Position numbers and translations under genes: made by a program. The notes under the pieces were generated by a model. That model saw only the letters and a list, made by a program, of their open reading frames with translations, had not been told where the DNA came from and did not search any database. A stretch of 64,000 bases of DNA from Sipunculus nudus (Eukaryota; Annelida; Sipuncula; Golfingiida; Sipunculidae). The stretch covers positions 52,406,558 through 52,470,557 of the forward strand of contig CM049310.1 of assembly GCA_026874595.1 (NCBI GenBank). Direction: 5' to 3'. The stretch's first letter is position 1; the number at the start of each line of letters is the position of its first letter. Positions 60,401 through 64,000 of this stretch are shown in pieces.

Positions 60401-62588
60401 TTTATTTTGTGTTGTATGCGAGTGCCAGCATTGTAGGAATGAGTGCAGTTTGGGATTTCCTTTGCAAGTGAAGAGGTATAATTAAGAAGGACGGTAATAA
60501 ATGAACTCTTTAATAATAGTCAATGCCTAATAAGGTAGTAGAATATATAAAATGTTTATATAAATATATGTAAAACTGTACTTTTTGAAAGATGAAACCA
60601 TATATTGGATGTCGGTACCCTGATTAGGAATTTTATTTCTTTGGTGTTGATGTATATACAAACAAAATCTTGGTCAAGTTCGAAGATTGGTGACCTTGAC
60701 TTATTTCTCGACGTTTTAGAGCGAATTATAGAAAATAACCGGCGTGTGTTAACATTTACCATGTGAGGAGGATATCTCCAAAAGTATTCAACACAGAAAT
60801 CTCATTTCTTTGGTGCTGATACATATCAACAAAAGCTCGGTCAAGTTCCACGATGGATGACCCAAGGTCACAGAGCTTATAATAGAAAAAAACTTAGGAG
60901 TTTATTTCTAAGGAACCACTGGATGGATTGTTTTGGAATATGGAATGGTCATTGGCCTTGATGATGTCGTAAGTGCTGCATGACTCACAAAGACTGGGGC
61001 CAGACTTACAAAGTTCATACCTCTCTAGTTCCAATTCACAACTTGAACAAAAGACATATGTACAGATATACATCCATGTGAGAACAAATATTACATGAAT
61101 ACTTGTTACTGTTACCACCCATAAATACTGCTCTTTTGGCTGAGGGCTTTTGTCAGCTTTTGCTGATATTCTGGTATTTTTCTGTAATTAATGACTGAGC
61201 GAGCAATGTTGATCTCTATCTCGTCTACGTCTAAACAAGAAATGCCGTACGGTCAGGAAATATCTGTTTATTATGAAAGCTATTAATAAAATGAAATAAA
61301 TTTACAAAGGCAGTTAAAAAGAAACACAACCAAAAAATGACAGTCGCTTATATGTTATGCCTGTTCTGATCAGCTATGGTCGGTAGAAACGATGCGTCAG
61401 ACACCTCGCAAAACCCTGTCATGATCGCCACAGAACTGACGAAATCACGCAATTCTTGTGATACCAAACATCTGATTTGTGGAGATCGTGCGTTACACAT
61501 CGTCAGTTGCAGATTCCATGAAATAGGCCCGCTTCATTTGCTTGATATAGGCCTACTCACGGTGCCACCGTGAGTGTTGCTGAAAAATTATAACCAGCGT
61601 AAGCGACATGATGTCAGTGAACATTTTCATGCCAAAATAGTGATGAATGAAGTCATATGGGGTGAACTTTTACTACAGACCTCTTATTGGCTCTGTGGTA
61701 TGACGCGTGACCGCTCCGCCAATCAGAAGAACGTTTGCGTGGGCCAGGCACGTGTTTATGCAAATCTACGTGTCACATGGTTTAAATGCCAACATTGGTC
61801 AGTTGACAGTATGAATGTTGAGAGAACTTTCATTTAATCAGTTAATGCGACAGCGGTAAGCTTCCGCTTTATTTGAAATCAAATAAGAACCATTTCTAAT
61901 TGCTCAATATTTTTTTTCATCCTGTTTCGCCAGAACAACGAAATTTGATGGCGGTTTCCCGGCAGTTTTTCTACTCTTGCGCAGGAGTATAGCGATCGTT
62001 CCACATGTATATATATAGGCACAACTTGACTAATTGTTAGGGCTCAAATTAAACGATCGGCGACGTTGGGTAATACCTTTCATTATGGAAATTAAGTGCA
62101 TCTAAAAATGTAATTGAAGGACTATTTTTCTAGCACATGAAGGCAGATTTTTACGGGCCCAGGTGCTTGCGGCAGATCATATAAAAATATTAATTTGTAG
62201 ATATGTCAAAAAAAAATTCCAGCCGCAGCCAAAAAACACGACCGGCCGGGTTAGCCCCAACACAGAACTTTTTAAGGATGGCCTAACTTAGTAATCATAG
62301 AAATATGGAGCAAAATCAGGTCATTTCCCATGAAAATATAACAAATTGTCACTAATGCAATAATTGGCCCTTTTTATGATCCATTATAAAGCGGTCTGAT
62401 GATTCAACAGTGACTGCATGGATTGCCCTGAGCTGTTTGATTATTTCTTTACAGGGGAGGACTGTGAGGATCTCCAGAAGGACTTGCTCGGCATGTTAAC
62501 CACAGCAAAGAATGAGGAAGGGAAACCAGCCTTCAGTCCAGTTGACCTCAGGGACCAGGTCATGACCTTCCTTTTTGCTGGTCATGAG
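45284..62588 (+). CDS. cytochrome P450 (5' part, eight exons; 3' exons beyond window)
   Basis: Exons: 45284-45460, 46256-46335, 51740-51880, 53395-53504, 55066-55184, 58850-58962, 59411-59547, 62455-62588. Every junction has GT/AG and all phases agree, giving 1011 nt or 337 codons without a stop. Order of parts: membrane anchor (residues about 32-50), VPGG hinge (60-63), GDPEIMK (B-region), C-helix segment ending in RKLINPAFSY, a TMDVIGQSAFG segment (E-helix), and an I-helix ending FLFAGHE (331-337). Known: these mark an ER-bound animal P450 monooxygenase that uses NADPH-P450 reductase. The I-helix Thr, ExxR and heme-binding Cys must lie on exons to the right. Odd: the C-helix Trp of WxxxR is His151 (HLAKR), and introns reach 5.4 kb and are full of repeats. 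Family not assigned; exon chain and superfamily are secure. Confidence 0.9.
46256..46335 (+). CDS. P450 exon 2: proline/glycine hinge
   Basis: Starts after ttttcag with VPGGSYHPIWGN, the usual region after the P450 anchor. Ends CTGAG|gtaagg in phase 2; the split Arg codon is completed by the first base of exon 3. Confidence 0.85.
46840..47235. repeat. dispersed repeat in P450 intron 2 (uninterrupted copy)
   Basis: Shares AAAATCCATG, TTTAATGAGATCAGA, TTTACAAAT...ATAGAGTTTCT and AAAATTCACACATAT with 52020-52200 plus 52591-52675, where the TRIM copy sits in the middle. The rest of intron 2 (to 49100) shows no coding. Confidence 0.55.
49250..50180. repeat. 155-bp tandem repeat, about 6 copies, in P450 intron 2
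   Basis: Module with CCCTTCATCTTG, ATGGCTCACCCACCCATG, GAAGAACCCT, GGGGTCAAAGGTCAC, CCACAGGGCCCACTTCTT and AAGCCAAAACGTTTGACCAA. It is the reverse complement of the dimer at 10120-10440. Immediately left (49115-49245) is an interspersed repeat starting CTGCATTCCAAGGAATGCA. Confidence 0.8.
51740..51880 (+). CDS. P450 exon 3: start of catalytic domain
   Basis: Acceptor tttttccag. Encodes MFEEHGLICRYYFFFGSERL and then VGDPEIMKHIMV, the beta-1/B-helix region of P450s. The donor was chosen at gtacgc (51881) and not the nearer gtatga (51874), because only the former leaves two bases that fit exon 4. Confidence 0.8.
52203..52590 (+). mobile_element. miniature LTR retrotransposon (TRIM), copy 2, in P450 intron 3
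   Basis: Same family on the plus strand. 5' LTR 52203-52357 (A box TAGTGGAGCGG at 52260-52270, B box GATTCGAATCC at 52303-52313). Primer-binding site TGGGGGCTTGTCT from 52361. Interior to 52476 ending in AGGAGGGGGTG. 3' LTR 52477-52590, shortened to 114 bp by an internal deletion that removed the B box. No clear target duplication. It interrupts a repeat whose unbroken relative is at 46880-47235. Confidence 0.8.
53395..53504 (+). CDS. P450 exon 4: C-helix region
   Basis: Acceptor attttcag. Encodes GLVSINGAEHLAKRKLINPA and following FSY. The Trp of the usual WxxxR heme-propionate motif is His here (residue 151), while the Arg (155) is kept. Donor AAAA|gtatgt, phase 1. Confidence 0.85.
55066..55184 (+). 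CDS. P450 exon 5: D-helix region
   Basis: Acceptor tctttacag. Encodes KKMLPLFESGTAQLRDKYIK onward to NYMSLM. Donor CATG|gtgagt, phase 0. The frame can be read past the donor into Lys-rich intron sequence, which is not coding. Confidence 0.85.
55465..57345. repeat. tandem repeat (about 330-bp module, about 5.5 copies) in P450 intron 5
   Basis: Begins TTAGCTCAGCTGACTGTAAG and TCATCTGAGCT, then GTCCGTCCGTCCGTC. Modules carry CTGGACCTAGAATCTTCATT, GAAATTAGGTCTCTGTTACC, TTTTTGGCATACATATTGAT and GCAGACTGGTGGCGCCACCT (exact palindrome near 55830 and 56483, mutated in others). Confidence 0.8.
58850..58962 (+). CDS. P450 exon 6: E-helix region
   Basis: Acceptor acattttag. Encodes TMDVIGQSAFGYMFNSLHNE, the conserved T-x-D-V-I-G segment of microsomal P450s. 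Donor TTAG|gtaagt, phase 2. Confidence 0.9.
59411..59547 (+). CDS. P450 exon 7: F-G region
   Basis: Acceptor ataattttag. Encodes a Trp/Pro-rich start (SWRMLAIPFYQHLP), then a basic helix running to KRLKQLEEQ. Donor CAAG|gtaatt, phase 1. Fits the F/G and H helices that contact the membrane and form the substrate channel. Confidence 0.85.
59942..62287. repeat. 2.35-kb segment bounded by inverted repeats in P450 intron 7
   Basis: AGGCCATCCTTAAAAATTTC plus TGTGTTGGGGCTAAC on the left is mirrored by GTTAGCCCCAACACAGAAC and TTTTTAAGGATGGCCT on the right (about 62250-62287). The interior has a CpG-richer part (61560-61850) with a CCAAT box, GCCAATCAGAAG, at about 61719. No target duplication and no transposase are visible. 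Confidence 0.45.
62455..62588 (+). CDS. P450 exon 8: I-helix with AGHE
   Basis: Acceptor tctttacag. Encodes a linker (DLLGMLTTAKNEEGKPAF) and the I-helix, ending DQVMTFLFAGHE at a GAG|gtcagg donor. In P450s AGxE/D is followed by the oxygen-activating Thr, which must start the next exon outside the window. Confidence 0.9.
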
Positions 62589-62744
62589 GTCAGGCACTCA
62601 TCTACAATGATACCATGAAATTATCCATGAAATAACTTTTATGTTTAGAGTCTGCCCTTTGAAATTATTTAATCTTATTTTGAAGAATATGTTAATTATT
62701 GCAACAAGAATGTGGCAAAAAAAATAATTACATGTTTCTCAGGC

Positions 62745-63150
62745 ACTTTTTTAGCTGAGCTGACTATAAGTCATCTGAGCTTTAGTCATGGTCTTTTTTC
62801 TGTCGTCCGTCTGGCCGGACATCTGTTAACAATGTATGTTTTGAAACTGTCAGACCTACCAATCTAAAATTCAACCTTGAGTTGCTGCCACTTTGTTCCC
62901 TCAGGAAATTAGATAAAAACCTTCATTTGTCATAAAAAAAACTATTGTTTCACTTCAAAATGGCCCACTTTGAAAATGGCTGGTGTCGTTTTATTCAAAT
63001 TTGGCATATAAAGTCCTCTCTGTATGCCCTATGCACTTGCCAGAAATTAGGTCAGTATTGCACAAGTTTAAGAAGTTACAGACCCGAACATAATGTATCT
63101 TGTCAAACATCAGGAAATACATGTACCTACTTAACATGTTAACTGTTCAA
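62745..63150. repeat. truncated repeat with the AGCTGACT...AGTCATCTGAGCT terminus
   Basis: TTTTTTAGCTGAGCTGACTA and TAAGTCATCTGAGCT, then GTCGTCCGTCTGGCCGGACA and AT-rich text that fades by about 63150. Same start as 55465 and same end, reversed, as 13530-13560. Lies just after P450 exon 8. Confidence 0.6.
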
Positions 63151-64000
63151 GCTAGAGACTTTTGTATGGATAAACTATATTTAATTTAGATATAATTGTA
63201 TACCAGATATTAGATCAGAATTTTGTAAATTTTTAAAGTTATTAGCATAAATGTAAAATCAGTACCTTAAGTTTTGCCTTGCTTTGAGCACTGCATATTT
63301 TTTCTCCTATGAGCACTGTAACTTTAATTTTTACAGCTTAAACACAAAGATTAAACCTTTTATAATCTGATATTGAAGCAATTGGTCAGAAACTGGAGCT
63401 TTTATTACAGTTTTCAACCACCATGTCAAGTTTTGTTTACACCAGGCCAACCCGTTGGTATGCAGAGAGAGAGAGAGAGAGCTACAGCCCTGGCCTCCCC
63501 AACCTATAACATAACTCATTTCACTCCTTATCCCCTTACCTATAGGCCTGTAAATAGTGTTGATTAAATTTCACAAGATGCACATATATGGATTTAAGCT
63601 TTTAAGGACTTAAATTTTAAAGCAAATGATTAAAATTGTAGCTTTAATTCAAGTTTTTAGAAGACAGTGTCATAAAAATAACTGCTGATTACATCAGGCA
63701 TAGCTTATGCCATAGGTAGTGGGGCTACCTGAAGCTGTTTAATTAACAATTGACAGGTCAAATAAACAAGATGAATCTTATAATTTCAGTGTTAAATTCA
63801 ATTTTTGTTCAGACTTTTTAACAATTTTAGAGTTTTTTTAAATAAAATAAATTTTCAGAATTTGAATCCCAAGTTACCTACAATTCAATTTTATACTGTT
63901 ATTTTATTGTTTGTAATATTCAAATGAGATTAAATATAAGGATATATAAATATAAGTGCTCATTAACATGTTTGAATATATTAAGGTGTTTATTCCTTGA

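Overview
This is a piece of animal nuclear DNA. It is AT-rich, carries many long (TA)n, (CA)n and (GA)n microsatellites, and its two supportable host genes are spread thinly through repeats. One gene has eight small coding exons with canonical GT/AG introns. The repeat style (tandem modules of about 150-330 bp, GTCCGTCCGT-type tracts, an AGCTGACTGTAAGTCATCTGAGCT terminus, a non-LTR retrotransposon, LTR debris) suggests a marine mollusc, most likely a bivalve. That assignment is inference, and the species is not identified.

Layout. 1-2.3 kb: repeat debris and a tandem dimer. 2.8-6.5 kb and 11.85-16.5 kb: two diverged copies of one segment in the same order. The second copy is interrupted by a 1.45-kb tandem-repeat element (12.13-13.58 kb) that the first copy lacks. 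A third partial copy lies at 20.6-23.0 kb. 9.05-10.5 kb: composite tandem repeat carrying the palindrome GGTGGCGCCACC. 16.8-17.9 kb (minus): broken ADAMTS-like metalloprotease copy. 18.16-18.75 kb (plus): remnant of a Ty3/gypsy-type gag. 18.98-19.41 kb (minus): complete 432-bp miniature LTR element (TRIM) with a tRNA-like Pol III promoter in its LTRs and a tRNA-Pro-type primer-binding site. 24.12-26.16 kb: 2.04-kb terminal-inverted-repeat element sitting inside a TA microsatellite.

26.65-28.96 kb (plus): the most interesting gene, one uninterrupted 769-residue exon encoding an OLD/GajA-type protein (ABC-like ATPase plus TOPRIM nuclease domain), a domain order best known from prokaryotic and phage defence. 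A strong 3' splice site lies immediately before its ATG, so it is wired into a eukaryotic transcription unit. 32.24-33.15 kb: 24-copy, 38-bp minisatellite. 34.7-36.85 kb: non-LTR retrotransposon remnant with an inverted ORF1-like piece and a plus-strand RT. 36.9-43 kb: no gene seen. 43.17-43.97 kb: inverted copy of the 9-10 kb repeat.

45.28-62.59 kb (plus): N-terminal two thirds of a microsomal cytochrome P450, eight exons joining in frame to 337 codons and ending exactly at the I-helix AGHE motif. The ExxR and heme-cysteine exons lie beyond the window. Its introns hold most of the repeats on the right side: a 155-bp tandem repeat in intron 2, a second TRIM copy in intron 3, a 330-bp tandem repeat in intron 5 and a TIR-bounded segment in intron 7.

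The two intact genes show no functional link to each other. The rest of the window is a record of repeat and transposon activity.
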